From positions 1,070,926,068 through 1,070,990,067 of the forward strand of contig NC_056725.1 in assembly GCF_019279795.1 (NCBI RefSeq): a stretch of 64,000 nt of DNA, read 5' to 3'. The stretch comes from Protopterus annectens. Taxonomy: Eukaryota > Chordata > Ceratodontiformes > Protopteridae. A model generated the notes under the pieces. That model saw nothing but the letters and a program-made list of their open reading frames with translations, made no database searches and was not told the origin of the DNA. Positions 47,580 to 59,910 of the stretch are shown here, one piece after another (position 1 is the first letter of the stretch; every line of letters starts with the position of its first letter). The position numbers were made by a program, and so were the translations under genes.

Positions 47580-47942
47580 TAAGCAATGTGAAGCACTGCT
47601 AAGCAATGTTTACCAATAGTAAGCACATTTAAGAATAATTGCCCATAGCTAAGCACTGGTTTAACTAGCGCAATAGCTTTGCACGGAGCTGCGCATTGCG
47701 CCAACTAGCGCAAACCAAACATGTTTGTGCAAAGCTGCTCACCGTGCTAACTAGCACAACATCGGGCAACGTCGGTAAACGTAGAGCAATGTTGAGCAAA
47801 GTTGAGCAAAGTCAGCTAAACCCAGCCACACCCCCTACCGGTCAGGCCAGTAGTAAAATAAAAAAGCAATGACAGGTCTCAAACCCAGCATAGTGTGCAC
47901 CATAATCACAGTACTAATCCACTAAGCCATGACAGCATTTGA
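47580..47942 (-). mobile_element. tRNA-headed SINE-like repeat, minus strand
   Basis: The minus-strand head at 47,942-47,868 has TGGCTTAGTGG (box A) and GGGTTTGAGACC (box B). It is followed by a T-rich stretch and a body rich in GCTAGTTxGCGC, GCTTAGC and TTGCTCAAC motifs. The layout (head, TTTTATTTT, body with TTAGC repeats) resembles 50,760-51,100. Confidence 0.5.
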
Positions 47943-48032
47943 TGTTCATGGACTGTCAACACACATATACATATGAATCAAAGTTTACCCAGTGCTAAAC
48001 AGGTGTGCACTCAGTTGAGAACTTTCAAATCC

Positions 48033-48072
48033 AGCCAATCACAAATAAGTGTGTGAAATTAGGCATATTTAA
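48033..48072 (+). promoter_or_regulatory. Possible promoter of Myb-like relic 1
   Basis: AGCCAATCA (CCAAT box, 48,033-48,041) and TATTTAA (48,066-48,072) lie about 95 and 60 bases upstream of ATG 48,130, in the right order for a RNA polymerase II promoter. Confidence 0.4.
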
Positions 48073-48599
48073 GCTCCATAGGTGGGAATACTCGCCATAA
48101 CTGGTTGCAGCTCCCATCTGCAGGCAGCAATGGCTGGTTGCGGAGAGGGCTCTCGCTTCTGAGCACAACGGTGGGGCATTGAGGAGTCAAAACTGATGGT
48201 TTGGCTCCTCATCCATCATCATGATGCTAGACTCCTGCAGGGCCAGTTCCAGGGCACAGAATACAAAGCGGAGGCCTGGAACCATCTTGCACATGAACTC
48301 ACCAGTGCCACAGGCGTCCCTCGGATTGGTAAGCAGGTTAGACATCACCATGCAGACCTGAAGAGATGTAAGCAGGACCAACTGAACCAATGGATACAGG
48401 AGGCCCATGGGATGCAAAATGCCCCACTACTGAGTAGGTAGCCATGGACTGAAGTATGTAAACATTGCTAGTGTAGTCGATAGTATGGATAGGTATATGT
48501 CTCAAATTCACTCATTTACTTCACAGCTGCAGGTGTCCATGCTGCGCATCAGCAAGCCTATGCAGATAGGCTGCTAAGGCTGCCCCACCAGGCAGGTTA

Positions 48600-48965
48600 G
48601 TAATTTTTCTGCATGTACTGTTATATAAAATAAGTGAGAGAGCCTGACTAAAAATGTCTCAGCCCAATAATAAAGGTATAATAAGGCTTGAATAACCTAT
48701 CTGCATGAACTGGTATGTAAAATAAGTGAGAGAGCCTGAAAAAGAGTGTTGTAACCCATTAATAAAGGTATAATAAGTCCTGAATTATTTCTCTGCATGT
48801 ATTGTTATATAGAATAAGTGAGAGAGCCAGAAAAAGAGTGTTGTAAACCATAAATGAAGGTATAATACATCCTGAATAAGATGTCTGCATGCACTGTAAT
48901 AACAAATAAATGAGAAAGCCACTAGAAAAGTGTGTAATGTAATTAATAAAGGTATAACAGCTGTA
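48600..48965 (+). repeat. 92-bp tandem repeat, four units
   Basis: Units marked by CTGCATG at 48,609, 48,701, 48,793 and 48,885, exact 92-base steps. Each holds AATAAGTGAGAGAGCC and TAATAAAGGTATAATA. It lies in the proposed intron 2 of Myb-like relic 1. Confidence 0.9.
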
Positions 48966-49840
48966 GTGTGTCCGTGTCACTTTCTTTGAAATGTTGATGT
49001 ATTCTTGCAGTATAGAAATAGTAGTGTTGTATTAAGCGCTGTCAACCCACGTTTGGGTAGGCCCATAGAAAGAGTATGAAGGGAGTGCCAGTATCTCTTA
49101 AGCATATATACAGTCCTCAACTGTAGTTTCAAGCCTGGCATGTATAGGTAAATCTGGCACATGAGTAGCTTGTAATTGTGTGCACCGGAAATGTCAGTGT
49201 ACTGCTAGAAATGTAGGGGGCTGTTAAAATATAACTGATAATGTCACCTGAACACATCCATATATGTAGACATATGAATATAAATAAAATATATAAATAC
49301 ATAGCAGTAACATCTGCATCCTGGACAGTTTGTATAACAGATCCAGGTCAGGTACATAAGGAACTAGCAAAGCACATCCCACAACGTAATGAACATTGCC
49401 TAGTGTAATAATACATGTAGGGGATATATATACCTGCAGTTAGTAGGAATGTAGTGTAAACTATAAGTTCATATAAGTTGTTAATGGAGGTATCTTTTTA
49501 CACCCTACTGTATGTGCATAAACAATGCAATTCCACACCTCAGTGGGTATGTGTAATCTCAAAACATTTGTTGGGACATATGTCCTATTGGTTTATAAAT
49601 ATCTGCATAACTTTGATGCATGTGGCCTGTTCAAACACCACAATCTTGGTGGCCTTTTGCCACCATTCATTCCTGCATGCTGTTGGAATGTCTACTGTCG
49701 TTCAATATATGCATGTGTTATGCTTGCTGTTCAACTGTTGGAACTGTGGTGTGTTGGGTTAATGGGAATATTACTGCATGCTGTTACAACTAATTTGGAA
49801 TGTTGTTGGCTATACTGTCATTAAATTCACCTAAACACAG
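48966..49840. other. Proposed intron 2, no other feature
   Basis: No gene or repeat recognised apart from the tandem repeat at its start. Confidence 0.4.
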
Positions 49841-50759
49841 AATGTATGGAAAGGCCGATCCCAGCGGACCCAACTGTCCCACCTGAGCTGGCAATGGCAC
49901 CTGGCACCAGCAGGTCCGGTGCCCAGCCCTGGACATCCTCCTCCATTGGCCCTGTGCCACCTTCGGGTGGAAGCGCTGCAGGGGATGGGGCTCGTCCCCC
50001 CATGCAAGCATGGCAGGAGGAGGGTCACCTGTCACCCTCCGAATGGTCCGGGCTGTGGTGCGTAGGGAGATCCAGCGTTCAGTCACTGATCCCCTATGCC
50101 AGCTCGAAGCAAGAGTGGCGCAACTCACGGGTGAGCCTGCCCCTCCTACACAGCCCCCAGCACAGCCACCCTCTGGGCTGTGAAGGTGCAGTGGTGACTG
50201 CCCATGGGTGGGGATCTCAGTTCCACTGTTACCATCTGTGTGCTCATGGGTTTGCGATTTCCAAACATCCTTCCCCATCAGTTGTGTTCACCCACCCCAT
50301 GTGTCATATTCTGCCCCTGTATGCATCTTGTTTGTCTTGTCTGTTTACCTCCCCACCCTACCTCCCAAAACATACCTACTTCCCCTAACCCACATTCCAC
50401 TCACACCTGAAAAAAAAAATGGGCAATCTGCTCCAACAAAAAAATTATGCCCCATACATAGCTGCCCATTTTGCACAAATGTCTGCTGGACACAGAAACT
50501 GAAATTCAGTTGGTAGTACAACATACTTTGTTGTCCTCACCCCTCTGTCAGGGGTGGAAGGTTTCAAAATTCCATCCAAATTACTAGTATATGCACAGCT
50601 GTTGCTGTTAAAGAAATGGGCAGCTATGGACTTTCCCTACACCCGTCCTACACATCCCAACCTGTTTTCCCTACTGTCTTTCCCTCTTTGTGCCCCTTTT
50701 TCACCACTTTCCTATCTCCCAATTTTCTTTTCTTTGAAAGAAATGAGCACGGGGGTTAG

Positions 50760-51100
50760 CGGGAGTAAGCAACTTTAAGCAGTAGTAAGCGGGTTTGAGC
50801 GAGTGTGCGCTTAGCTAAGTATTGCTAAGCATCGTGCAAACCCATACAAACAGCAGGAGTAAGCAACTTTAAGCAGTAGTAAGCAGGTTTGAGTGAGTGT
50901 GCGCTTAGCTAAGTATTGCTAAGCATCTTGCAAACCCACACAAACCCACTTACAACTGCTTAAAAGTGCCTTAGTCACCCTGCATATGAGGGGCCTTGTT
51001 CTGCTCAGCATCAAAATAAAACACCACAGTCAGTCTCGAACCCCGGACCTTGGACACACTAGACTGCATGAAGTACCACTAGGCCACAGTAGATACACAG
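50760..51100 (-). mobile_element. tRNA-headed SINE-like repeat, minus strand
   Basis: The minus-strand head (51,095-51,030) has TGGCCTAGTGG (box A) and GGGTTCGAGAC (box B). Then comes a TTTTATTTTGATG stretch and a body rich in CTTAGCAATACTTAGC. The body contains an exact-looking tandem duplication with a 94-base period. Confidence 0.55.
50763..50950 (+). repeat. 94-bp tandem duplication
   Basis: TAAGCAACTTTAAGCAGTAG occurs at 50,766 and 50,860, and the following text matches with only a few differences across both units. Confidence 0.92.
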
Positions 51101-51900
51101 CAAGATGTTGCTGAAATATATATATCATGCATTACAATGTGTGAATGTAAAGGAAAGATAGGAGTGCCATAACACAAAAGCTGTTCTGTGAAACTTTACC
51201 AGCAGCTGTAGTGGAATTGCATTACATGACTGTGATAACAGAACCAGACATTCTAGCAGTAAATAATGTTACAGCAGCACTTCACAACCCCCACACAGTA
51301 TCATAGCAGGACAATCCCCACCCAAATGTACAAAATACCATTGTGTCCAAAGTACAGCAAGGATGTAGGTAGGCATACTCAGTACTGGAATTGTCCAGTT
51401 TCATGAGCATCCTGTGATAATGTCAACAAAATAAAAAGCACAAACAGTGCAGAAGTGAGTACATTAATATCCACATTATAGCTGTTCCCAAACAGTTCAT
51501 GTGCCAAATGAAAACATCTCAATAACTACATATGTATGGCAGTTAATTGTAGAAGTTGTAAAGAAACTCCATACACCCACGTAACTTGCGTTAGCATTTC
51601 TAGGGGTGAGTACAATTCTACACTGTCAACTGTGTACTGGAAGTGGCAACATTCAGGTCTGAGTACAACATACAAACAATTGTCTACACGCTTAGCAACA
51701 GTTAGAAAAAGTATACCAACCTTCTGACTTACACAGCGGTGTCCACAGCAAGAAGCATGGTCCCCACTTTGGAATTCTGAAAGGGCTACGCCTACCTGAC
51801 CTAGCAATTTATAGCACTGGGTTGCTATGACAGTAAGTACTGCAAGTACCACACAGCAGGCTGCATGCAATTGCCAAATGGTGGCCACCAATTGGTACAG
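51101..51900. other. No gene recognised
   Basis: A 121-codon minus open frame (51,526-51,891) has no family resemblance. No other feature. Confidence 0.45.
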
Positions 51901-51937
51901 AGGCCATCACATGCACATGTGCAGATACCTATAAAAG
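51886..51937 (+). promoter_or_regulatory. Possible RNA polymerase II promoter
   Basis: ACCAATTGG (near 51,887) and a strong TATA box CTATAAAAG (51,929-51,937). A donor-like CAG|GTACGG follows at 51,978-51,984. It might be the first, untranslated exon of Myb-like relic 2, whose coding exon has an acceptor at 55,392/55,393. That link is speculative. Confidence 0.35.
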
Positions 51938-52019
51938 CAGTCTGTACTTGCTGTCTACACATGCAATCATTCCATTGCAGGTACGGAGGGAGAGAGAGAA
52001 AGAGAGAGAGAGGAAAAAA

Positions 52020-52345
52020 GAAGAAGTGATGTAATGTAAAGGAAAAAAAAATGTATTGAAAACAAATTAATTAACTGACAAAAGAAATTATATTGACAAA
52101 AAAATGGAAAAGAAATTATATTGAAAACGAATATTGCAAAAAATATAATGAAAAAATATATTGAAAGAAAAATATATAGAAAAAACATTTAAAGAAAAAT
52201 ATATTGAAAAAGAAATATATTGAAAAAATATATTCTGAAAGAAAATATTTAGAAAAAAATATATATTGAAATAATAAATATATTGAAAAGAAATATATTG
52301 TGAAATAATAATATATTGAAAAAGAAATATCCTGAACAGCAAAAG
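52020..52345. repeat. AT-rich minisatellite
   Basis: Irregular repeats of AAAAAGAAATATATTGA-like units, about 14-20 bases each. Open frames of Phe/Ile/Tyr in it are artefacts. Confidence 0.85.
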
Positions 52346-53466
<1,121 letters not shown>

Positions 53467-53469
53467 GTC

Positions 53470-54335
53470 ATAATTACTGCGACAGATGCCTGGTGACAAA
53501 GCCATGGACTCAAGCTCAATGTTGACACTGCATTGGCATCCTTCCTTGCAAAGACTCAGTACCCATGAACTACCACATAGGTGGTAGTCTACTTAACACC
53601 GAAGGTGTGATAAGAGACCATGGGACACAGGTGGACAGTAGTGTCCCCTCTGATAGTCACATTGCCACTCTAGTCATGTAATCCATCTACGTGGCACATG
53701 TCATCACAAAATGTGTGTCATCCAGGGAAAAATAGGTCTGTGCTCCCCTCTGCTCCACACACATAAAACCCAGTATAGAGTACAATGCCCCATGTAGTAT
53801 ATACCTCACAAGACATCTACAGCAAGTGGAAAGGACACAGACATACCTCACAAAGAGTAATAACGGCGTCAAATAGATGCCCTATGCAGACTGTCCCACA
53901 AATCCACAACTAGACTGTGTCGCATACCGCCTACCCAGAGGTGACCTCTGACTGACATACTAAGCTATGTCAAACCCAGATCTGATGGACATGCTCCATG
54001 TAAACAGATCACAATCTGTATGAGCTACACGCTCTAGGGACCCAAACCCTTTGACCACAATAAACAGCACATGCTGGAGGGATAGAGTCCTATCTCAGAG
54101 ACATCCCATACTCTGGAACAAACCAACTATCCATAGCAAACAAAGCTCCTAATTATCAGTCGTCATAAATAATCCTGGAGATTGTATGGGAGATAGTGAA
54201 TGCACCCAGGCAATCACCTCAGTGTCTCTGCTTGACAGGCCATGTGAAATGTAATTACCTGTGTATCAGAGGCCAGGGTAGCGTATGGCTGGAGTCCTTT
54301 AGGCCCTAGGGCCAATTGCCTCTTACCTACCTATG
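53470..54335 (+). mobile_element. CR1-like LINE fragment G (3' part)
   Basis: Aligns with LINE copy A from the region after the catalytic FADD (CQSHGLKLN) to near the 3' end. Readable pieces are GGSLLNTEGVIRD (near 53,580), YNAPCSIYLTRHLQQ-like (near 53,780), MSNPDLMDMLH (near 53,970) and CWRDRVLSQRHPILWN (near 54,070). The end has CTACCTATGAA. Frameshifts and stops are frequent. It is probably a 5'-truncated insertion. Confidence 0.8.
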
Positions 54336-54339
54336 AAGT

Positions 54340-55392
54340 GATACACACCCACATGTACTTGTTGCAATAATCAATATGTGAGGTTGACTGAGTGCGATGG
54401 TGAATGTGTTGGTGAATGTGTCAGAGTTTGATATATGTGTGACAGCTTAGTGGGAAACTGTTTCTGTCATGGTTGTATGTGTCCTAGCTGTGATCCCAGC
54501 AAAAGATGTGTATGCAATTGCTAGGCAGAAAAAGCAGTATGCCATACGGTCTGATGTAGTCCCTTGTTGTCAACTGGGGTGTCCCATTGTAGGCTAAAGC
54601 AGTACATGTATGCTTATTGGGTGTTACTGCTGGTGAATCCAACTCCAGTATGACCTGTAGTACTACCTGAAGCTGTATGCTTAAACAACACAGTATGGTG
54701 TACATGCACATTTATTGGAACCACTGTTATGTGTTTTCCCTGTAGTCCTCACAGATTACATACCTCAGGCACAAGGTCTAGTAACTACTGACACACAGTA
54801 CTGTACGGTACACAGGTAAAGGTCACCTGGGTTGCCATACCTTTGTGTCTGTTATGTATGTCTGCTGTGTGTGTGGGTATGCCTGTACCATGGCCTCGGC
54901 CATGTGTGTGTTACAGGATATAACTGTGTATCTAGCAACATGTATAGTCTAGTACAGCAGTATGCCACCAATAGTAACGAATGTGCGCATATGTTAGGCA
55001 GGGGTCTGCCATCAACGACTAGTGTGGTATACTGGTAATACTCTCAGTGGACTTTACAATCATTGCAATGGATTACATATTTCATGATGCATTAGCATGA
55101 TATGTACCTCCTGTGGCTAGGTGGTGCATTGTGTCACATAAAGTGTGCCATGTACTGTTGTATAGTCTTACATACTGTTTTAACTTTGTTGCTGTGCAAA
55201 ATATGGTTTGATATATAGAGTGTGCCAGGCACTGCCAGGCATCTCTGGGTTGAGAACTGATATGTGGCATTGAAAGTGTGTATCTTTTGACAGCCAATAG
55301 GTTGCTATATATGGCAGTTAATTTATATCTGTATTTTAGAATGTTACGTGTGCCACATGACTTGCTCACACATTTTGTTTCATTGTCTTCCA
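54340..55392. other. No gene recognised
   Basis: No supported feature apart from the acceptor-like end at 55,381-55,393 (TGTCTTCCAG). Confidence 0.45.
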
Positions 55393-55397
55393 GGGTA

Positions 55398-55809
55398 ATG
55401 TCCCACCATCGTAACCCTGCATATACCATGGCAGAGGAGGAAGCCATCACAGCGTGCCTGGTGCAGCACTATGCACTGCTGTTCTCCAGAATCAGCCAGG
55501 ACCAGCATGAGTGGTCTGCGCTGTGGCAAGATCCTGTCCGTAGGGTAAATGGCATAGGCATGCATAACCAGACATATAAGCAGGTACGCCATCACTGCAG
55601 TGATTTAATTAGGCATGTTCGGCAGCGTGCATCTGATATCCACAGACAACAGCTTGCCACAGGTGGGGGTGTAGCCATCCATCCCCTCCTCACCAGAGTG
55701 GAGGAGCTGCTCCCGAGCCAGGTGGCTCCTGGCCAACAACAACCACAACAAGTAACATGTATCATCATGGAGGCCGGAGCCACCCAGCAAGCTGACATGG
55801 AGCATGCAG
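55398..55809 (+). pseudogene. Relic 2 exon 1, Myb/SANT-like domain
   Basis: 137 codons plus one base, uninterrupted. An acceptor-like TTCCAG ends five bases before the ATG. The domain is a helix-turn-helix-like DNA binder in known relatives. The same KQVRHH wording occurs in relic 1, so the two are related. Confidence 0.7.
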
Positions 55810-56039
55810 GTAACATGGCATAGCTGTAGAATACTGTTACCTCTATTGGTAGACCATGCTTATGTGAGATGTGTACTGTGTAGTTAGACGATATGGTGCC
55901 TAGTGTTGTGCAATACTAATTATTAGGAATATAATCTGTAGGCCTGTGATTGTCAACCGTTGTACTACTGTAAGAATGCAAACACACAGTAGCAATGCCA
56001 CAATTGTTGCCACTGACAAAGTGTCTGATATCCTTGTAG

Positions 56040-56078
56040 GTCCCTCTGGTGTGACAGCAAGGCAGCAGAGCCATGCTG
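56040..56078 (+). pseudogene. Relic 2 exon 2, 39-nt microexon
   Basis: Bounded by CCTTGTAG and GTGAGTG. It begins and ends in phase 1 and is free of stops in the frame set by exon 1, encoding 13 residues. Chance agreement of phase and splice signals is possible but not very likely. Confidence 0.5.
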
Positions 56079-57417
56079 GTGAGTGTGTTAAACCTTTAAT
56101 ATTGCTAATTAAATGTGCATATCATAGGTGAGGTGTAGGCCATGTACACATAACACACCTACACATAATGCATGCTGTGCATGTTTGCTGTGAGACTATG
56201 CACATCCTAGTAACATGGGTAGTTGCCTGAAACACATACAATACACAGAGCATCCCACACAATTGTGGTAACACTGTAGTGGACATTGGATAGGCAGAGT
56301 CGATATTCATGCACACAACATACACACCTTTGTCATACGCAGTACACATTAACATGCTACACATGGCATATTCAGACACCCACTGTAAGGTCACACTACA
56401 GTATCCCAAACCTCATCCACACAGCACACATAATATACCTGAGGGGTAGATGCCTCACATGTGGCTGTGAAACACTCTTCAACACATAACTCATTCATGT
56501 TAGGCAATGCTCCCTATTGGGCACCTCACAAACCCATGTAACAACTAGCCATGAAATGATGAATGTAGCCATGGTACTGCAGTTCAGGTACAGCATGCTA
56601 TGTGCTGGTCTGGCACACATTAGTAGCCTTGAGTGACCACATGATGCTGCATGATGGTGGTGCATGGTACTACACCCCGTCCAGTTACAGTGGCCACAGT
56701 ACTACACATATCATGAATTGCTATGAACCTCAATGTCGTGTGTGTGCAGACATATGCACCTATACACAATATGCATAGCAATCACCATTTGTAGAACGTG
56801 ACACACATATGTCTTGTAATGCTATGGGGTGTATAGGTCACATGACACACATTGTGTATGTGTGATGTTACATGTTGCAGTTGTGTGGTAGCATGCCATG
56901 ACATGGCTGGCACTGGCATGTCTACAATATGTCCAACACTCACCATAACCACTGCACAATTGCTATGTTGAGCAATGGTATTTCATCAGGTTATGCATGC
57001 ACCACTCATCCTGTGTGTATACATAGCATGCATGTGATACACCTGTGTCCACAATTATCTGCTAAAGACACAGATGCTCCAATCAGAAATGGATATCTAT
57101 GTGACACACTGATACACATCCAGCCATGGTAGGTATACCTGTGACTGATGGTGCACAGGACATTGCAGGGCTTTTAATACCTGCACAGCAATGTTGTGTC
57201 CATGTACACATTGTGTTCCAGGGTGAGGACATTCACTGAACAAAACGCACATGCATCAAGGCCATGTATACTGTTATTAGCAAGGGCTGTCTACACTCAC
57301 ACTGCATGCTGTTGAGCAACACACATCCTTCATTCTGTCACATTTAATATAAATGTTTCGCTTGTGATACTGAACCCCAACATCACACGCTGTTGAGTAT
57401 GTTCATGATTGCTGGTG

Positions 57418-57433
57418 GTGTGTGTATGTGTGT

Positions 57434-57497
<64 letters not shown>

Positions 57498-57645
57498 ATG
57501 TGTTCATGTGTTCATGTGTGCATGTGTACATGTGTGCATGTGTTCATTTGTTCATGTGTGCATGTGTGCATGTGTGCATGTGTTCATGTGTGCATGTGTG
57601 CATGTGTGCATGTGTTCATGTGTGCATGTGTGCATGTGTGCTGAC
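57418..57645. repeat. (TG)n and CATGTGTK minisatellite
   Basis: About 37 TG units followed by about 18 units of CATGTGTG / CATGTGTT in irregular order. Lies 45 bases upstream of the exon 3 acceptor of relic 2. Cys/Val open frames are artefacts. Confidence 0.95.
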
Positions 57646-57690
57646 ATCATGTACAAGTCGTAAAGTGTGTTTCTTGTCGCCCTCTCACAG

Positions 57691-58592
57691 GTGCTGATAC
57701 TGGGCTGGTTCAATGCAGCAGGGAAACTGATGTCACTAAGCATGATAGTGACAATGATGATAGGTGTGTTGAGGTACAGGCATGTTTGCCAGGGTCTATC
57801 GTTGGGCCACCAATCGACACTACACAAGTGTCCACACCATCCATGCACACAGTCATACTGCCAATACATCCGTCACCAATGCCCTTAGCAGAGGGACAGC
57901 ATACAGCTGGAATTGGCCAGGACAGTGTGGTATCCATGGCACATGCATCCTGACACAGCAGCCATACCGAGATGTCTGGAAGGGTACCACATAGGCAGAT
58001 GTCCAGGGGTTCTCGTCAGAGCACTGCTGCCTATCATGCCACTGGCAGACGTGCCACAGGTCTAACAACCTCACGCATGTTCCAGGCTGTCATGGAGGCA
58101 CAGGCATGTATGGAACGGTACACCAGGCAGGGACTGAGGGCACAAAGGGCACATAACACCGCCGTAATAGACAGTATCCGTGACCTAGCTCTTGCCATCT
58201 ACAATTACACTGAGGTCACTGATGGACGTTGGGGAGAGACACTAGATGTCCTCCACAATGTCATGTCCATGTGTCAGGACAGTGCAGGATGGTTGAGTCA
58301 TCGACATGGACGTATGCCAGCAACATCATCAGCTGGCAGTCGCTGCGGATGTCCCTCAAGCAACAGCCACTCCCGTAGTGCCAGTACCAGCCCCAGCAAT
58401 GTTGGGGGTGGGCTGTCCATAGAATGTCCTAGAAGACCACGTGCATGTGACTCTGGACAGTCCCAGCAAGGACCTGGGTCCAGTGTACATCCATCTACCT
58501 CTGGGGATAGTACCCAGTCTGGCTTGGTACCTGATAGTGTCAGTAGCACCCCTGCCAGGCACAGGTACCGTATCCATGGCCAGAGACGGTGA
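57691..58592 (+). pseudogene. Relic 2 exon 3, Ser/Pro-rich C terminus
   Basis: 86 codons open from the acceptor to TGA 57,951, then the same frame opens for 206 codons from ATG 57,972 to the stop at 58,590. The middle (about 58,070-58,260) is helix-like (EAQACMERYTRQGLRAQR), and the end is low-complexity Ser/Pro/Gly. The TGA has the form expected from a decayed CpG arginine codon, but that is inference. Confidence 0.6.
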
Positions 58593-58766
58593 TCTGTAAA
58601 GCCTCGCAGGTGCAGTCTGTGGCTGTCCCACAAGTACCCGTATGTGGCAGCCACATGGTGGAACTGTGTGCATGCAGACCCACACACACATAATCCGGAC
58701 ACCTAGGGCTGACACATACCCACACACATTACATCAACATTGGCCCATACCATTATTCTTGCCCCC

Positions 58767-58810
<44 letters not shown>

Positions 58811-59525
58811 TGTCGATTGGATGGCTCACTGTAGGCCTCTGGCAGACCAACAACACACCCTGTGCATATGATGAAACCTGTGCCACCTCCTGTCATCTGT
58901 AACATCAATGCAGGAACAGGCTACCATGGTGCTGATGCACAGGGTGTCTTTATAGCAGTATAGCAATGTTAGCATGTTGTCAGCAGTAGAGTGTAATGAT
59001 ATGCTTGAAGGTGTAGCTGAGCAGGCATGATGCATTAAAGCTATGATTGCCATTGTAGTGTTGTTTACACCAGTGTTAGTTCCAATTGTATATTGTCTGC
59101 CCATGTGCCACTTGGCTGATGTGTGCAGTATTGGCAGCATGTGTTAGATAGTGGACAGTATGTGTGAGATGTGTGTAGCACATATTTGCAGGTGTACAGT
59201 TGTAGAAATGGTGGAGGTGCACTGTCTGCATGTACGTGCATAGTGGACACATGGGCAGGGTGACATGCTCTGTATTACACAGTAACATTCCATAGTTTCT
59301 ATTGGTGGCCAGTATGCATTGTACTACACACATTTTGAAACCTGACTACACATGTGTGTATGACATGGCTTGACACTGTGCTGTCGGTGATACTGTTACT
59401 ATCTGTCATTGTTTTGCATTCTGGTAGTATACATGACTGCAACAGCCTGACCATAACCAATCGTTAGCTGATGTCCTGACAAGTGACACACAGATGTAGG
59501 ACACACAGCAACATTTGGATCCTTC
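58593..59525. other. No gene recognised
   Basis: Includes a (CA)n tract at about 58,766-58,806. No other feature. Confidence 0.5.
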
Positions 59526-59529
59526 AGGT

Positions 59530-59910
59530 ACTATACTATGCCAGTAATCAGTGGTATTCAGCTGCACCCATTACTGAGACCACTCCTTTTCGGCATATGG
59601 CTCTCTTAGGTACAAGCAATCACAGTAGGGATATGTCTGTCCACGTGTGCTAATGCATACTGTGGCCTATACTGCATTCTCCAGGTGACACACACATCCT
59701 CCACAAGGGTATCATACAGACAGATACCTGTTTTCAAACCCATGCTGTAAAGCTATAGGTGAAACTAAGCGTAGTCATCCACCTTTACGGAACATAGTAT
59801 CCCCACAGTACCACATAGGTAGTAGCCACCAACATCATGAACAGGTACCGATGTGTATATGCAACCTAGTGTTATGTCATCTCTCCTTTGATAATCACAT
59901 TCCCTAAGGT
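59530..59910 (+). mobile_element. CR1-like LINE fragment H
   Basis: Degraded match to the RT palm of copy A. A PLLFGIW block is near 59,590, followed by text equivalent to the VQANT...LTK, ILQKGL and KLN...VIHL regions and a TGTDV block near 59,845. Many stops. The catalytic FADD is not preserved. Confidence 0.6.

Larger units (their letters stand above)
48130..50183 (+). pseudogene. Myb/SANT-like gene relic 1, three exons
   Basis: Exon 1 (48,130-48,433) encodes a Myb/SANT-like DNA-binding domain of the type found in NAIF1-like and Harbinger-associated Myb proteins: tryptophan-rich helices ending in KQVRHHHADLKR. A TGA at 48,160-48,162 interrupts it early. Donor GTAGGT at 48,434 leaves phase 1. 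Exon 2 (48,527-48,595, or from 48,533) is open only in the phase-1 frame, with donor GTTAGT at 48,596. Exon 3 starts at 49,841 after ACACAG, again phase 1, reads proline/serine-rich, and near 50,030 the protein-like frame moves to another one (ALEARVAQL-type coiled-coil end) before TGA 50,181. Splicing is inferred, not observed. Confidence 0.6.
55398..58592 (+). pseudogene. Myb/SANT-like gene relic 2, three exons
   Basis: Exon 1 (ATG 55,398 to 55,809) encodes a Myb/SANT-like domain at about residues 10-75: an acidic start (AEEEAITACLVQHYALLF), W residues and KQVRHHCSDLIRHVRQ, then an ATGGG...PLLTRVEELL linker. Donor GTAACA at 55,810 leaves phase 1. Exon 2 is 39 nt (56,040-56,078), bounded by TTGTAG and GTGAGT, phase 1 at both sides. 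Exon 3 (57,691-58,592, after CTCTCACAG) is open in the phase-1 frame except for one TGA at 57,951-57,953, then runs 206 codons from 57,972. The end is Ser/Pro-rich. The domain order resembles NAIF1-like and Harbinger-associated Myb proteins. Splicing is inferred. A working host-adopted gene with readthrough is unlikely but possible. Confidence 0.65.

Noticed and set aside
49790..50278. 162-codon minus-strand frame
   Set aside because: Shadow of the GC-rich exon 3 of Myb-like relic 1. The plus strand carries the phase-consistent frame.
51526..51891. 121-codon minus-strand frame
   Set aside because: No recognisable domain and no neighbouring support.
57393..57697. Cys-Val-rich frames
   Set aside because: Translation of (TG)n and CATGTG repeats.
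58298..58727. Minus-strand frames of 123-134 codons
   Set aside because: Opposite-strand shadows of exon 3 of Myb-like relic 2.
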